Assembly (NCBI RefSeq): GCF_042666615.1
Contig: NZ_JBHTDD010000005.1
Span: 1-64,000 of the forward strand
Length of the DNA: 64,000 nucleotides
Direction of reading: 5' to 3'
Source: KBS50 sp042666615
GTDB taxonomy: Bacteria > Actinomycetota > Actinomycetes > Mycobacteriales > Micromonosporaceae
Shown here: piece by piece, positions 42,588 through 50,720 of the stretch
Layout: each line of letters starts with the position of its first letter
Position numbering within the stretch: position 1 is the stretch's first letter
Translations under genes and position numbers: made by a program
The notes under the pieces: model-generated
The model's database searches: none
Told to the model about the DNA's origin: nothing
Seen by the model: the letters and a program-made list of their open reading frames with translations, nothing else

Positions 42588-43007
42588 TCAGAGCGAGCCA
42601 CGGGCGGCTACCCATTCGGTGGGCTGACCGGTGACGGCCGCGATCCGGTCATAGTCGGCGTCGTAGTGCAGCACCGTCGCGCCGTGCGCTTCCGCCGTCG
42701 CCGCGATGACGAGGTCGGGTAGCCGGAAATGTCGGTGCTGGCTCCTGGCGGCGAGTTCCCGGTGCACGGCCAGGGCCCGGTCGAACGCGCCGGACGTGAC
42801 GTCGAGCCACCGTTGCCCGTGCATGGCCGCCCATAGCCGTTCGTAGCCGCGGGGATCCGGGGCGTTGTTCAGGTATTCGAGGGTGGTCATCTGGCAGGCG
42901 GCCAGGCGCCCCTCGGCCAGGAGCGTCTCGAATCGCCGCCGGACCTGTGGATGACGGCGCTGCATCACGTACACCGACGTGTCGGCGAGATAGATCGGGC
43001 CGGCCAT
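42588..43007 (-). CDS. VapC-type PIN-domain ribonuclease toxin
   Basis: A 139-residue PIN-domain protein, expected to cut RNA when free of its antitoxin. It begins MAGPIYLADTSVYV with the first catalytic Asp (Asp9), has a conserved Glu in the MTTLEYL segment (about 44), and later acidic residues in RLPDLVIAATAEAHGATVLHYDADYDRI (about 97-125) that complete the metal site. The ATG at 43007 overlaps the antitoxin stop by one base (TGATG), the typical toxin-antitoxin arrangement. The antitoxin precedes the toxin. Targets are unknown; in mycobacteria these are tRNA or rRNA loops. Confidence 0.9.
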   Translation of the reverse strand: MAGPIYLADTSVYVMQRRHPQVRRRFETLLAEGRLAACQMTTLEYLNNAPDPRGYERLWAAMHGQRWLDVTSGAFDRALAVHRELAARSQHRHFRLPDLVIAATAEAHGATVLHYDADYDRIAAVTGQPTEWVAARGSL

Positions 43008-43261
43008 CAGGCGGCGTCGGCCGCGCGGGCGTCCTCGGCGAGGCGGGAGAGGTCGCGACCGCCGCCGTACCCGAAGCCACCCTCGGTGTGCTCGAAGTCC
43101 ATCTCGACCTCGTCGAAGGCGGCGACGATGTCCACCGCCTGCCGACGCACGGCGAAGGCGTGGAGTGCGGCGTTGATCGTGGCGACCTTGGTTTCCGTGC
43201 CCAGGGCCTCGCGCGCGGCTTCCAGCCATTCGTCATTGACGTCCACCGTGATGCGCGTCAT
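43007..43261 (-). CDS. VapB-type antitoxin
   Basis: An 84-residue protein that starts MTRITVDVNDEWLEAAREALGTETKVATINAALHAF, matching the ribbon-helix-helix DNA-binding antitoxins of the type II VapB family. The C-terminal part, rich in acidic residues (AAFDEVEMDFEHTEGG), would wrap around and inhibit the toxin. The ATG at 43261 is the start that opens the RHH domain. It is followed by vapC with a one-base overlap. The pair would repress its own promoter. Confidence 0.9.
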   Translation of the reverse strand: MTRITVDVNDEWLEAAREALGTETKVATINAALHAFAVRRQAVDIVAAFDEVEMDFEHTEGGFGYGGGRDLSRLAEDARAADAA

Positions 43262-43381
43262 GCCACCGACCGTACACCACTCCAGGGTTGGACGACGCAC
43301 CATGCAGAGCCGATCTTGGTGTCCCATGGGTACGGCATGGGCATAGCACCATTAGGGTTATAGGCGGGTTATATTGGCTTC

Positions 43382-44383
43382 ATGGCTCGGGACTCGACTC
43401 GACTGCTGCTGGTGGCGACCGGCGACACGATGGCGTACAAGCTGGATCCGTCCCACGCGGGGATCGCGACCGGCGCGGAACTGCTGGCCGCGGCGCTCCC
43501 CGGCGGCCGACCCGGGTTGGACATCACGATCGAGGACCGGCGCCAGGAGCCGAGCTGGGATACCGACGGGCCCACCCTGTTGGCGTTGGCGCGTCGGGTT
43601 CGGGCGGCCCTGGGTGAGGAACTGTACGACGGCGTCGTGGTCACCCACGGGCTGGACACCGTCGCGGAGGCCGCGTTCCTCGCCGATCTGATGCTCGGCG
43701 CCGCGGCGGCCCGGGGAGCAGTTGTCTTCACCTGCGCCCTGCGCCCGTTCGACGCCGCCGAGCCCGACGGCCCGGGCAGCCTGGCCGTCGCGATCAGCGC
43801 CGCCGCCGATCCGCGGCTGCGGGGGGCCGGGGTTCTGGTCGGTACGGGAGACGAACTGCACGCGGCCCGGTGGGTGTCCGTGCGGGACGTCACGGGCGAG
43901 CACCCGGCACTCTCCTCCTGGCCACGGCCGCCGGTCGCCCGGGTGGTCGCCGGCCGGGTCGAGGAGCTGACCGATCCGCCGCCGCGACCGCCCGGCCCGC
44001 TCGGCGATCCCGAATGGGACGTTGCGCTGGTCAAGACGTACCCGGGCATGGCGGCGGTGGTGCTCGGCGCGCTCGCCGACGCGGGCGTGCGGGGCATCGT
44101 GCTGGCGGGGACCGGCGTCGGCAACGTGCCCGTCAGCCTGCTGACCACGATCGGTGACCTGGTGTCCTGGGATATCCCCGTGGTGGTCGCGTCGGACTGC
44201 CGCACCGGGCCGGTCGACGTCGACGCGTTGTCGCCCGAGCAGGGTATGGCGTTCCGGGTGGGGGCCATCCCGGCGAACGGGTTGGCGCCGGCGCAGGCGC
44301 GCGCGGCACTCATGGTCGCCCTTGGCGGCGGTGGTGATGGTCGAAACGTGGCCACGGTCCGCTCGTACTTCGCCGCCCGGTGA
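43382..44383 (+). CDS. L-asparaginase-fold protein lacking catalytic residues
   Basis: A 333-residue protein with the asparaginase fold. The N-terminal nucleophile loop is VATGDTMAYK (about 11-20), and the second motif is VVTHGLDTVAEAAF (about 87-100). Where canonical enzymes read HGTDT, this one has H89-G-L91-D-T, so the second catalytic Thr is Leu; the motif that normally provides the catalytic Lys (DVTK in the E. coli enzyme) reads DVTGEH. The C-terminal lobe (about 220-333) has GIVLAGTGVGNVPVSLL, as usual. It may be inactive or use another substrate. ATG 43382 has a TATATT hexamer (43370-43375) just before, so the mRNA may be leaderless. Confidence 0.8.
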   Translation: MARDSTRLLLVATGDTMAYKLDPSHAGIATGAELLAAALPGGRPGLDITIEDRRQEPSWDTDGPTLLALARRVRAALGEELYDGVVVTHGLDTVAEAAFLADLMLGAAAARGAVVFTCALRPFDAAEPDGPGSLAVAISAAADPRLRGAGVLVGTGDELHAARWVSVRDVTGEHPALSSWPRPPVARVVAGRVEELTDPPPRPPGPLGDPEWDVALVKTYPGMAAVVLGALADAGVRGIVLAGTGVGNVPVSLLTTIGDLVSWDIPVVVASDCRTGPVDVDALSPEQGMAFRVGAIPANGLAPAQARAALMVALGGGGDGRNVATVRSYFAAR

Positions 44384-44398
44384 TCCAACGGGCCTTTC

Positions 44399-44953
44399 CT
44401 AGCGCTCGGGCAGCTCGTCGGCGGTCAGCAGGCAGGTGAGGCGCAACTCGTGCGCGACGGCCGGCGCACAGCCGGCGACCACGGTGGCCGCCCCGACCGA
44501 CTCGGCGCCGCGCCGGGCGACGAGCGCATAGAGCGCCCGGAGTTGGGCTCCGCTGTCCACCCAGTCGTCCACCACCAGGACCCGGTCACCGGGCCCGAGT
44601 TGGCGGTCCCGTACTCCGAGGCCGACGCGTCGGCCACGGTGGTCGGTGGTGGTGTCGACCCAACTCGTCGGTCCGGCGATGGGTCGGTTCGGGTCGCGCT
44701 TGTGGGCGGCCACGAGGCCAACCCCGAGGGCGACCGCGGTGAGCGCGCCGGGCGGTAGGCCGGCCACCTCGGGAGCGAGCACGGCGGTGGGGCGGGCGGA
44801 CCGGTGCGGTGCGGCGAGCGCCGGACCGATGGCCGCCAGCACCTCGGCGTCACGCCACCAGCCGGAGACGTCGCTCACCAGATGCGGCGTGGACGGGCCG
44901 GGGTCGATCCACCGGAATCCATCGAGAAGGCGTTTCCTCAGGTCAACGGGCAT
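44399..44953 (-). CDS. Phosphoribosyltransferase-like protein
   Basis: A 184-residue type I phosphoribosyltransferase. The PRPP-binding loop is RVLVVDDWVDSGAQ (about 123-136), and the fold elements AVLAPEVAGLPPGALTAVALGVGLVAAHKRD (about 57-87) precede it. The last segment suggests an adenine- or similar purine-type enzyme, but the base is not clear. It may be a salvage enzyme or a regulator. It starts at ATG 44953 and is divergent from RlpA, convergent with the asparaginase-like gene with only about 15 bp between. Confidence 0.82.
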   Translation of the reverse strand: MPVDLRKRLLDGFRWIDPGPSTPHLVSDVSGWWRDAEVLAAIGPALAAPHRSARPTAVLAPEVAGLPPGALTAVALGVGLVAAHKRDPNRPIAGPTSWVDTTTDHRGRRVGLGVRDRQLGPGDRVLVVDDWVDSGAQLRALYALVARRGAESVGAATVVAGCAPAVAHELRLTCLLTADELPER

Positions 44954-45117
44954 GTGATGACGGTCAGACCTGGGGTTTCCGACCCACGAGGGATCGGATG
45001 ATCGGGTACACGTTCCCGGGCAAATGCCTACGAAAAGGAATGATCACGTTGACCTCTCATGGTCTTCTCCCGCTACGGTCCGCCGGTCGATGACATCGTC
45101 AGGGAAGGACGCGTCGC

Positions 45118-45732
45118 GTGCCTGGTAAGCACTCACTCCGCTCATTGTTCAGGTCACCGGTCGGCATCGTCAGCGTCGCCGCGCTCGGCGTCGCGGTCGC
45201 TGTCGGTGGTGCCGTGGGTGCCGTCCAGCTCACCGCCGACCCGACCGGCGTCGCGGCCCCGGTCGCCACCCCCTCCACCTCGGCACCGGAACCGGTGCCG
45301 TCAAGCGCGTCACCGTCGGCGAGCAGCAGCCCGACACCGACGGTGAAGCCGACCCCGAGCCGGTCACCGGGCAAGGCGTCGCGGTCCAAGACCCGGACCA
45401 CCGCGCCGAAGCCGAGCGCCACCCGGAAGAGCCCCGCCAGCACGGTGGTGAGCAGCGGCAGCTGCGGCGCGTCGTTCTATCACGAGGGCCAGATGACCGC
45501 CAACGGCGAGGTCTTCAATCCGGATGCGCTCACCGCCGCACACAAGACGCTGCCGTTCAACACCCGGGTCCGGGTCACCAACCCGGCGACCGGCACGTCC
45601 GTGACGGTACGCATCAACGACCGTGGTCCGTTTATCGACGGCCGCTGCCTGGATCTGTCGAGGGCGGCGTTCGCTGACATCGCCTCGTTGGATCTGGGCC
45701 ACCTGACCGTCAAGTACGAGGTCCTCAAGTAG
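45118..45732 (+). CDS. RlpA-like septal ring lytic transglycosylase family protein
   Basis: A 204-residue exported protein with one N-terminal membrane segment (about 15-37), a Ser/Thr/Pro-rich linker (about 45-110) and a C-terminal double-psi beta-barrel (about 114-203; GASFYHEGQMTANGEVFNPDALTAAHKTLPFNTRVRVTN and the Asp in DGRCLDLSRAAF). RlpA-type proteins cut denuded glycan strands at division sites; in actinobacteria similar domains also appear in resuscitation-related factors. GTG 45118 follows AGGGAAGGA. An imperfect hairpin follows the stop (about 45738-45797). Confidence 0.88.
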   Translation: MPGKHSLRSLFRSPVGIVSVAALGVAVAVGGAVGAVQLTADPTGVAAPVATPSTSAPEPVPSSASPSASSSPTPTVKPTPSRSPGKASRSKTRTTAPKPSATRKSPASTVVSSGSCGASFYHEGQMTANGEVFNPDALTAAHKTLPFNTRVRVTNPATGTSVTVRINDRGPFIDGRCLDLSRAAFADIASLDLGHLTVKYEVLK

Positions 45733-45802
45733 CGGCCGTTCCCATCCCCGCGAGACCTGAGGTCGACACGCTGACCGGCCCGCTTCGGGGTGGGGAACGC
45801 CG

Positions 45803-47002
45803 GTGCCGACACGCCGGGTGGCCAGAACCGGCTCAACCGAGGAGCCAACCTCGTTCAGTAGCGGCGCATCTTCAGGCATGCTGTTCGGCGTAAACGCGCA
45901 AGTGTCACGACCGGTCCGCCGGTCGCTGAGTCCAGGATCCCGCGCCGGTCTCGGCGCGGCCCTCGGGCTGCTCGCGGCGGTTTCCGCCGCCGAGTTCGTC
46001 GACCGGACGAGCACCCAGGCGTTGAGCCTGATGGTGTTGGTGCCGTTCCTCGCCGCGGCTTTCGCCGGTTGGCCGGTGGTTGCCGGAGTCGGGGTGCTGG
46101 CGACCATCACCGCGCTCGCCTTCACGGTGTCGGGGTCCCTCACGGCCCACGCGGTGGTGGCCGTCCTGGGCACCGCGGTGGGCACCGGGATTGCCACCGC
46201 CATGGCGGTCGCCCGACAACGGCAGGCGCACCAGATCGCCGAGCTGTCCAAGCTGGCGTCGGTGGCCCAGCAGGCGGTGCTGCGCCCGCTCGGCCCCCAG
46301 GTCGGCTCGCTGGCGGTGGCGGGTCACTACATCTCCTCCACGGCCGCCGCAGACATCGGCGGGGACCTGTACGAGGTGCTGGACACCCCGTACGGCGTAC
46401 GCATGATCATCGGGGACGTGCGCGGCAAGGGACTGGAGGCGGTCCGGCTGGCCAGCATCGTGCTCGGTTCCTATCGGCACGTGGCTTACGAGCGGGCGGA
46501 CCTGCGGTCCGTGGTCACCGACCTGGACCGCGCGGTGGCCCGCAGCGTTGGCGACGAGGACTTCGTCACCGCCGCACTGGTCGAGGAGCGCGGGGGCACC
46601 CTCACCATCGTCAACTGTGGTCACCCGGCTCCGCTGCTGTTGCGCCGCGGGGCGGTGATTCCGCTGGAACCACCAGCCCCGGCCCCGCCGCTCGGGTTCA
46701 TGCCGGTCGTCCGCCCGAGGGTGGAGCGGCTGGAGCCGGGCGACCGGCTGCTGCTGTTCACCGACGGTCTGGGGGAGGCCCGGCGGGACGGCGAGTTCTT
46801 CCCGACCGCCGACCGCGCCTGGCGGCTGCTCGGTCACGGCACGGTGGCGGACGGCCTGGCCTCGCTCGAGACGGCCTTGGTCGAGTGGGTGCGCGGCCGG
46901 CTGGACGACGACATCGCCCTGGTTCTCATGGAGTACGCCGGGCCCCGTCCGGCCGCCGCCGCGCCGGTGCCGAGCTGGGAGGTCGGCGCGGCCGAGGTGT
47001 AG
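45803..47002 (+). CDS. Membrane-anchored PP2C/SpoIIE-type Ser/Thr phosphatase
   Basis: A protein of 399 residues with three to four membrane helices (about 45-135) and a C-terminal SpoIIE-type PP2C phosphatase domain (about 165-385). The phosphatase motifs are AADIGGDLYEVL, GDVRGKGLEAVRLAS, EDFVTAALVEE, NCGHPAPLLLRRG and LLLFTDGLGEARRDGEFF, with DDDIALVLM at the end. Such proteins dephosphorylate anti-sigma-factor antagonists in actinobacteria. The GTG at 45803 has a GGGGTGGGG site just before it; an in-frame ATG at 45878 would shorten the protein by 25 residues and is possible. No sigma or anti-sigma gene lies next to it. Confidence 0.88.
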   Translation: MPTRRVARTGSTEEPTSFSSGASSGMLFGVNAQVSRPVRRSLSPGSRAGLGAALGLLAAVSAAEFVDRTSTQALSLMVLVPFLAAAFAGWPVVAGVGVLATITALAFTVSGSLTAHAVVAVLGTAVGTGIATAMAVARQRQAHQIAELSKLASVAQQAVLRPLGPQVGSLAVAGHYISSTAAADIGGDLYEVLDTPYGVRMIIGDVRGKGLEAVRLASIVLGSYRHVAYERADLRSVVTDLDRAVARSVGDEDFVTAALVEERGGTLTIVNCGHPAPLLLRRGAVIPLEPPAPAPPLGFMPVVRPRVERLEPGDRLLLFTDGLGEARRDGEFFPTADRAWRLLGHGTVADGLASLETALVEWVRGRLDDDIALVLMEYAGPRPAAAAPVPSWEVGAAEV

Positions 47003-47089
47003 CGCCCTGACTGGGCCTGAGCCGGGCTGTGACCCGCCTCACTCCGAAGATCGGGTTGTCGGTACCTACCGCCCAGTAATACAGTTCTC

Positions 47090-47105
47090 GTTACTGACCG
47101 GTAAC
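47090..47105. promoter_or_regulatory. GTTAC-N6-GTAAC inverted repeat, likely operator
   Basis: GTTACTGACCGGTAAC lies 30-45 bp before the acyl-CoA dehydrogenase start. Its half-sites are identical to the perfect palindrome at 19537-19552 before the EtfD-like gene and the six-base centre differs in two positions. It overlaps the likely promoter, so it suits a repressor. Confidence 0.6.
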
Positions 47106-47134
47106 ACCTGTCCCGAATCGGGGGGCCAGCGAGC

Positions 47135-48991
47135 ATGACCCACTACAAGAGCAATCTGCGGGACCTCGAATTCAACCTGTTCGAGGTCTTCGGGGCGGAT
47201 CGGGCGTTCGGCCGGGAGCCGTACGCGGATCTGGACACCGATACCGCCCGCAGCATCCTCGCCGAGGTGGATCGGCTGGCCCGCGAGGACCTGGCCGCCA
47301 GTTACACCGACAGCGACCGGAACCCGCCGGTCTTCGACCCAGCGACCCACACCGCACCGCTGCCCGAGTCGTTCAAGAAGTCGTACCAGGCGTTCATGGA
47401 CGCCGAGTTCTGGCGGCTGGACCTGCCCGCCGAACTGGACGGCACCGGCGCCCCGCGCGCCCTCTGGTGGTCGCTCGCCGAACTGGTCCTCGGCGCGAAC
47501 GCGCCGGTCTGGATGTACGCCTCCGGCCCGTCCTTCGCCCACGTGCTGCACGTCGAGGGCACCGAGGAGCAGAAGAAGTGGGCCAAGCTGTTCATCGACA
47601 AGCAGTGGGGCTCCACCATGGTGCTCACCGAGCCGGACGCCGGCTCGGACGTCGGTGCCGGCCGCGCCCGGGCGATCCCGCAGCCGGACGGCTCCTGGCA
47701 CATCGAGGGCGTGAAGCGGTTCATCACCTCGGGTGAGCACGACCTGAGCGACAACATCGTGCACTACGTACTGGCCCGCCCGGTGGGCGTCGAGGGCGTC
47801 GGCGGCCCCGGCACCAAGGGCCTGTCGCTGTTCGTCGTGCCGAAGTTCCACTTCGACGCGGAGACCGGCGAGCTGGGCGAGCGCAACGGCGTCTACGCCA
47901 CAAACGTCGAGCACAAGATGGGCATCAAGGTATCCAACACCTGCGAGCTGACGTTCGGCGAGCACGGCACGCCGGCCAAGGGCTGGCTGCTCGGCGAGCG
48001 GCACGACGGCATCCGGCAGATGTTCATGATCATCGAGTACGCCCGGATGATGGTCGGCACCAAGGCGATCGCCACCCTCTCCACCGGATACCTGAACGCG
48101 CTGGAGTACGCGAAGAACCGGGTCCAGGGCGCCGACCTGATCCAGATGGCCGACAAGACGGCGCCGCGGGTGACCATCGCTCACCACCCGGACGTCCGCC
48201 GGTCGCTCATGCTCCAGAAGTCGTACGCCGAGGGCCTGCGCGCCCTGGTCTGCTACACCGCGAGCTGGCAGGACCAGATCAACATCGCCGAGGCGTCCGG
48301 CGACGAGAAGGCCGCGAAGACCGCCAAGCGGGTCAATGACCTGCTGCTGCCGCTGGTCAAGGGGGTCGGCTCGGAGCGCGCGTACGAACTGCTGGGTCAC
48401 GAGTCGTTGCAGACCTTCGGCGGCTCGGGCTTCCTGCAGGACTACCCGATCGAGCAGTACGTCCGGGACTCGAAGATCGACACCTTGTACGAGGGAACCA
48501 CCGCGATCCAGAGTCTCGACCTGTTCTTCCGCAAGATCGTGAAGGACGGCGGGAAGGCCCTGCTGGCGGTGGCCGGCGAAATCCAGGCGTTCATCGAGGC
48601 GGAGGACGGCAACGGTCGGCTCAAGGAGGAGCGGCTGGCGCTCGGCAAGGCCCTCGCCGAGACGCAGACCATGGTGGCCACGATGACCGGCTGGCTCGGC
48701 GAGGCACAGGGCGGCGATCCGCGGGCGCTCTACAAGGTCGGGCTGGCCAGCCGGCGACTGCTGCTGGCCGTCGGGGACCTGGTCGTGGGCTGGCTGCTGC
48801 AGCGGCAGGCGGCGGTCGCGCTCGGCGCGCTGACGGGTGAGGTGGCCGATCGGGACACGGCGTTCTACGAGGGCAAGGTCGCCGCGGCGCGGTTCTTCGC
48901 CCGCGAGGTGCTGCCCCGAATCGGTGCCGACCGGCGCATCGTCGAGGGAACCTCGGTGGATCTGATGGATCTGTCCGAAGACGCGTTCTGA
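47135..48991 (+). CDS. Acyl-CoA dehydrogenase, FadE5-like
   Basis: A large flavoprotein of 618 residues that would introduce the first double bond in acyl-CoA during beta-oxidation, passing electrons to an electron transfer flavoprotein. It matches my memory of mycobacterial FadE5 from the N-terminus (HYKSNLRDLEFNLFEV) onward, including the FAD/substrate segment GSTMVLTEPDAGSDVGA, HIEGVKRFITSGEHD and GLSLFVVPKF, the acyl-binding YARMMVGTKAIATLSTGYLNALEYAKNRVQG, and the late QTFGGSGFLQDYPIEQYVRDSKIDTLYEGTTAIQS with the catalytic Glu. The C-terminal domain (about 480-618) is the extra domain of this long subgroup. A palindrome upstream suggests repression by a TetR-type regulator. ATG 47135. 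Confidence 0.94.
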   Translation: MTHYKSNLRDLEFNLFEVFGADRAFGREPYADLDTDTARSILAEVDRLAREDLAASYTDSDRNPPVFDPATHTAPLPESFKKSYQAFMDAEFWRLDLPAELDGTGAPRALWWSLAELVLGANAPVWMYASGPSFAHVLHVEGTEEQKKWAKLFIDKQWGSTMVLTEPDAGSDVGAGRARAIPQPDGSWHIEGVKRFITSGEHDLSDNIVHYVLARPVGVEGVGGPGTKGLSLFVVPKFHFDAETGELGERNGVYATNVEHKMGIKVSNTCELTFGEHGTPAKGWLLGERHDGIRQMFMIIEYARMMVGTKAIATLSTGYLNALEYAKNRVQGADLIQMADKTAPRVTIAHHPDVRRSLMLQKSYAEGLRALVCYTASWQDQINIAEASGDEKAAKTAKRVNDLLLPLVKGVGSERAYELLGHESLQTFGGSGFLQDYPIEQYVRDSKIDTLYEGTTAIQSLDLFFRKIVKDGGKALLAVAGEIQAFIEAEDGNGRLKEERLALGKALAETQTMVATMTGWLGEAQGGDPRALYKVGLASRRLLLAVGDLVVGWLLQRQAAVALGALTGEVADRDTAFYEGKVAAARFFAREVLPRIGADRRIVEGTSVDLMDLSEDAF

Positions 48992-48996
48992 CAGGT

Positions 48997-49026
48997 AGGA
49001 AGGGATCCTTCCTCCGGATTTTCCGG
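48997..49026 (+). terminator. Hairpins with T-rich tail after the acyl-CoA dehydrogenase gene
   Basis: AGGAAGG/CCTTCCT (48997-49003 with 49007-49013) forms a short stem, followed by CCGG-ATTTT-CCGG (49014-49026, approximate) and then TTTTT. The last pairing with a T-run resembles an intrinsic terminator. Confidence 0.6.
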
Positions 49027-49161
49027 TTTTTCGCTGGCCGGCGGGTGAATGCCCGCCGGCCAGCCGGCTATTCAGAGCCCCGGGCGGGTTACGGCCGTGA
49101 TCCCCGCAGCGCTGACAGGCAACCCAGCGAGCAGCCACCGCGCGCACAGGGAGTGCAGTCC

Positions 49162-49431
49162 ATGGGCATCGGTAGCGGAATCCTTCTGATCGCGCTCGGC
49201 GCGATCTTCACCTTCGCCGTACGGGCGAATGTCTGGTGGATCGACCTGCGTGCCGTCGGCTGGGTCTTCATGCTGGCCGGCGTGGCCGTACTGGCGATCA
49301 CGCTGTCCTACTGGCAGGCGCGACGGCAACGCGCCCGCACGCTCATCGTCGAGGAGAACCGGCTGTCCCATCCGACGGCGATGATGCCGCCGCCACCGGA
49401 CCCGCCGCCGCCCAACGCGCCACCCCGCTGA
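49162..49431 (+). CDS. DUF6458-type small membrane protein
   Basis: An 89-residue protein with two membrane helices (about 4-22 and 29-50) and a C-terminal Pro-rich tail. The start MGIGSGILLIALGAIFTFAV and WWIDLRAVGWVFMLAGV define DUF6458, a small actinobacterial family of unknown role. The ATG at 49162 begins the conserved sequence. A close paralogue lies at 50428, with the SixA gene (opposite strand) between them. A 24-bp hairpin follows. Confidence 0.85.
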   Translation: MGIGSGILLIALGAIFTFAVRANVWWIDLRAVGWVFMLAGVAVLAITLSYWQARRQRARTLIVEENRLSHPTAMMPPPPDPPPPNAPPR

Positions 49432-49439
49432 CGCTCCCG

Positions 49440-49516
49440 AGATCGACTCGATGTCGGCGAAGTAGCGGGGTTCGCGCTGGCGTGACCCCCCAACTTCGCC
49501 GATATCGAGTCGATCT
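49440..49516. terminator. Long GATC-based hairpin after the first DUF6458 gene
   Basis: Arms 49440-49463 and 49493-49516 pair over 24 positions with one wobble, with outer end AGATCGACTCGAT. It lies between the convergent DUF6458 and SixA genes and can terminate both. It belongs to the GATC-based hairpin family. Confidence 0.8.
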
Positions 49517-49540
49517 AGCGGCTCTGGTCGCCGCTGCCGG

Positions 49541-49620
49541 CAGCAGCCGTCGATCGCCGGCAGCAGCCGTCGATCGCCGGCAGCAGCCGTCGATCGCCGG
49601 CAGGAGCCGTCGATCGCCGG
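49541..49620. repeat. 20-bp tandem repeats
   Basis: Four consecutive copies of CAGCAGCCGTCGATCGCCGG (49541-49560, 49561-49580, 49581-49600, 49601-49620), three exact and the last with one change. Each contains the palindrome CGATCG. There are no spacers, so this is not a CRISPR array. It lies in the non-coding gap before the SixA gene end. Confidence 0.92.
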
Positions 49621-49692
49621 CCGCCGTTGACCAGTCCGCGGGCGACCGGGGCGCCGGTGTCGTCCGGCCGGTGAGCCCGGCGCCCCGGTCGA

Positions 49693-50313
49693 TCAGCCGC
49701 GGGCGGTGAACCAGCGCTCCAACGCCGCGCCGCCCGGAGCCAGGTCCGTCCACCGGCCGGTGAAGCCGTGTACGGCGAGCCCGGCGGTGCGCAGCCCTTC
49801 GGGATCCGCGTGCACCGGATCGAGCAGGATGGACAGCTTCGAGATGCTGGGGTTGTGCCCGATCAGCAGCACCGTGGTGGAATCCGGATCCGCGCCCCGG
49901 AGAAGCTCCAGCAGGTTTTCGGCGCGGTCGCGGTACACCCCCTCCTCGTAGCGCACGGTGGGTCCGAGGCCCGGTACGTGCGGCGGCTCGATGGCGCTGG
50001 ACCTCCCGGGCGCGGAGCGGTCGCTGGCGTCGGGGGTTCGAGCGGAGCGGTCGTCACCGTGGGGAGTCAACTCGGGGCGGTGGCCGGCCAGCGGAGCGGT
50101 CATCCCCAGCGCGACCTCGTGCCAGGTCTGCCGGGTCCGCTTGGCGGGCGAGCAGATCACCTCGGTCGGTCGGTACCCGCTGTGCTCCAGCCAGGCTCCG
50201 GCGGCCGCGGCGTCGGCGTGCCCGCGGGTGGCCAGCGGACGTTCCGCATCCGCCACCCCTTCCGGCTGCTCGGCCTTGGCATGGCGGAGCAACACGATCC
50301 TGCGTTCCGTCAT
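49693..50313 (-). CDS. SixA-type histidine phosphatase
   Basis: A 206-residue phosphohistidine phosphatase-like protein. The catalytic RHG motif is LLRHAKAE (about 8-15, with His11) and the second catalytic His is in LLIGHNPSISKL (about 155). Between are SPAKRTRQTW and the short conserved loops. An extra Arg/Ser/Asp-rich insert (about 80-115, DRSARTPDASDRSAPGRSS) breaks the usual compact fold, and bacterial SixA is normally about 160 residues. In E. coli SixA acts on a phosphotransferase-system protein; the substrate here is unknown. It starts at ATG 50313, between two DUF6458 genes on the other strand. Confidence 0.86.
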   Translation of the reverse strand: MTERRIVLLRHAKAEQPEGVADAERPLATRGHADAAAAGAWLEHSGYRPTEVICSPAKRTRQTWHEVALGMTAPLAGHRPELTPHGDDRSARTPDASDRSAPGRSSAIEPPHVPGLGPTVRYEEGVYRDRAENLLELLRGADPDSTTVLLIGHNPSISKLSILLDPVHADPEGLRTAGLAVHGFTGRWTDLAPGGAALERWFTARG

Positions 50314-50427
50314 GGACTCAGCTTGCCCGATTGGTGATCTGCCCGCCCGGGTAAGTCCTTCCGTGCCGCAACCTCACCTGGCGGCGGCTGAGAACGGTGG
50401 CCGGCTGAATGCCAAGGAGGGCGAGAA

Positions 50428-50703
50428 GTGGGCATCGGTGGAAGCATTTTTCTCATCGTGGTGGGCGCGATCCTGGCGTTCGCGGTCGACGCCGAGGTGG
50501 GTTGGCTCGACCTTGACGTGGTCGGCTGGGTACTGATGCTGGCCGGGTTGGCCGGCCTCATCCTGACCAGTTGGCTCTGGCGGAGCCGGCGGCGCACGGT
50601 GGTCGCCGCGCCGGTCCGTGAGACGCGGGTGGTTCCGCAGCAGCGTGCCGAGGTGGTCGAGGAGTACCGCGAGGTACGGCGGCCAGCCCCGCCGAGCGTC
50701 TGA
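50428..50703 (+). CDS. DUF6458-type small membrane protein (paralogue)
   Basis: A 91-residue relative of the protein at 49162, starting MGIGGSIFLIVVGAILAFAV and with GWLDLDVVGWVLMLAGL in the second helix. The C-terminal half differs, containing an Arg-rich stretch and EVVEEYREVRRPAPP. GTG 50428 follows GGAGGGCGAGAA. Duplication flanking SixA suggests a shared history; the function is unknown. Confidence 0.84.
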   Translation: MGIGGSIFLIVVGAILAFAVDAEVGWLDLDVVGWVLMLAGLAGLILTSWLWRSRRRTVVAAPVRETRVVPQQRAEVVEEYREVRRPAPPSV

Positions 50704-50720
50704 TCCGCCCGGAACATCAG

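Noticed and set aside
49541..49620. Possible CRISPR array
   Set aside because: The 20-bp units follow one another without spacers, so this is a simple tandem repeat; no cas genes are nearby.
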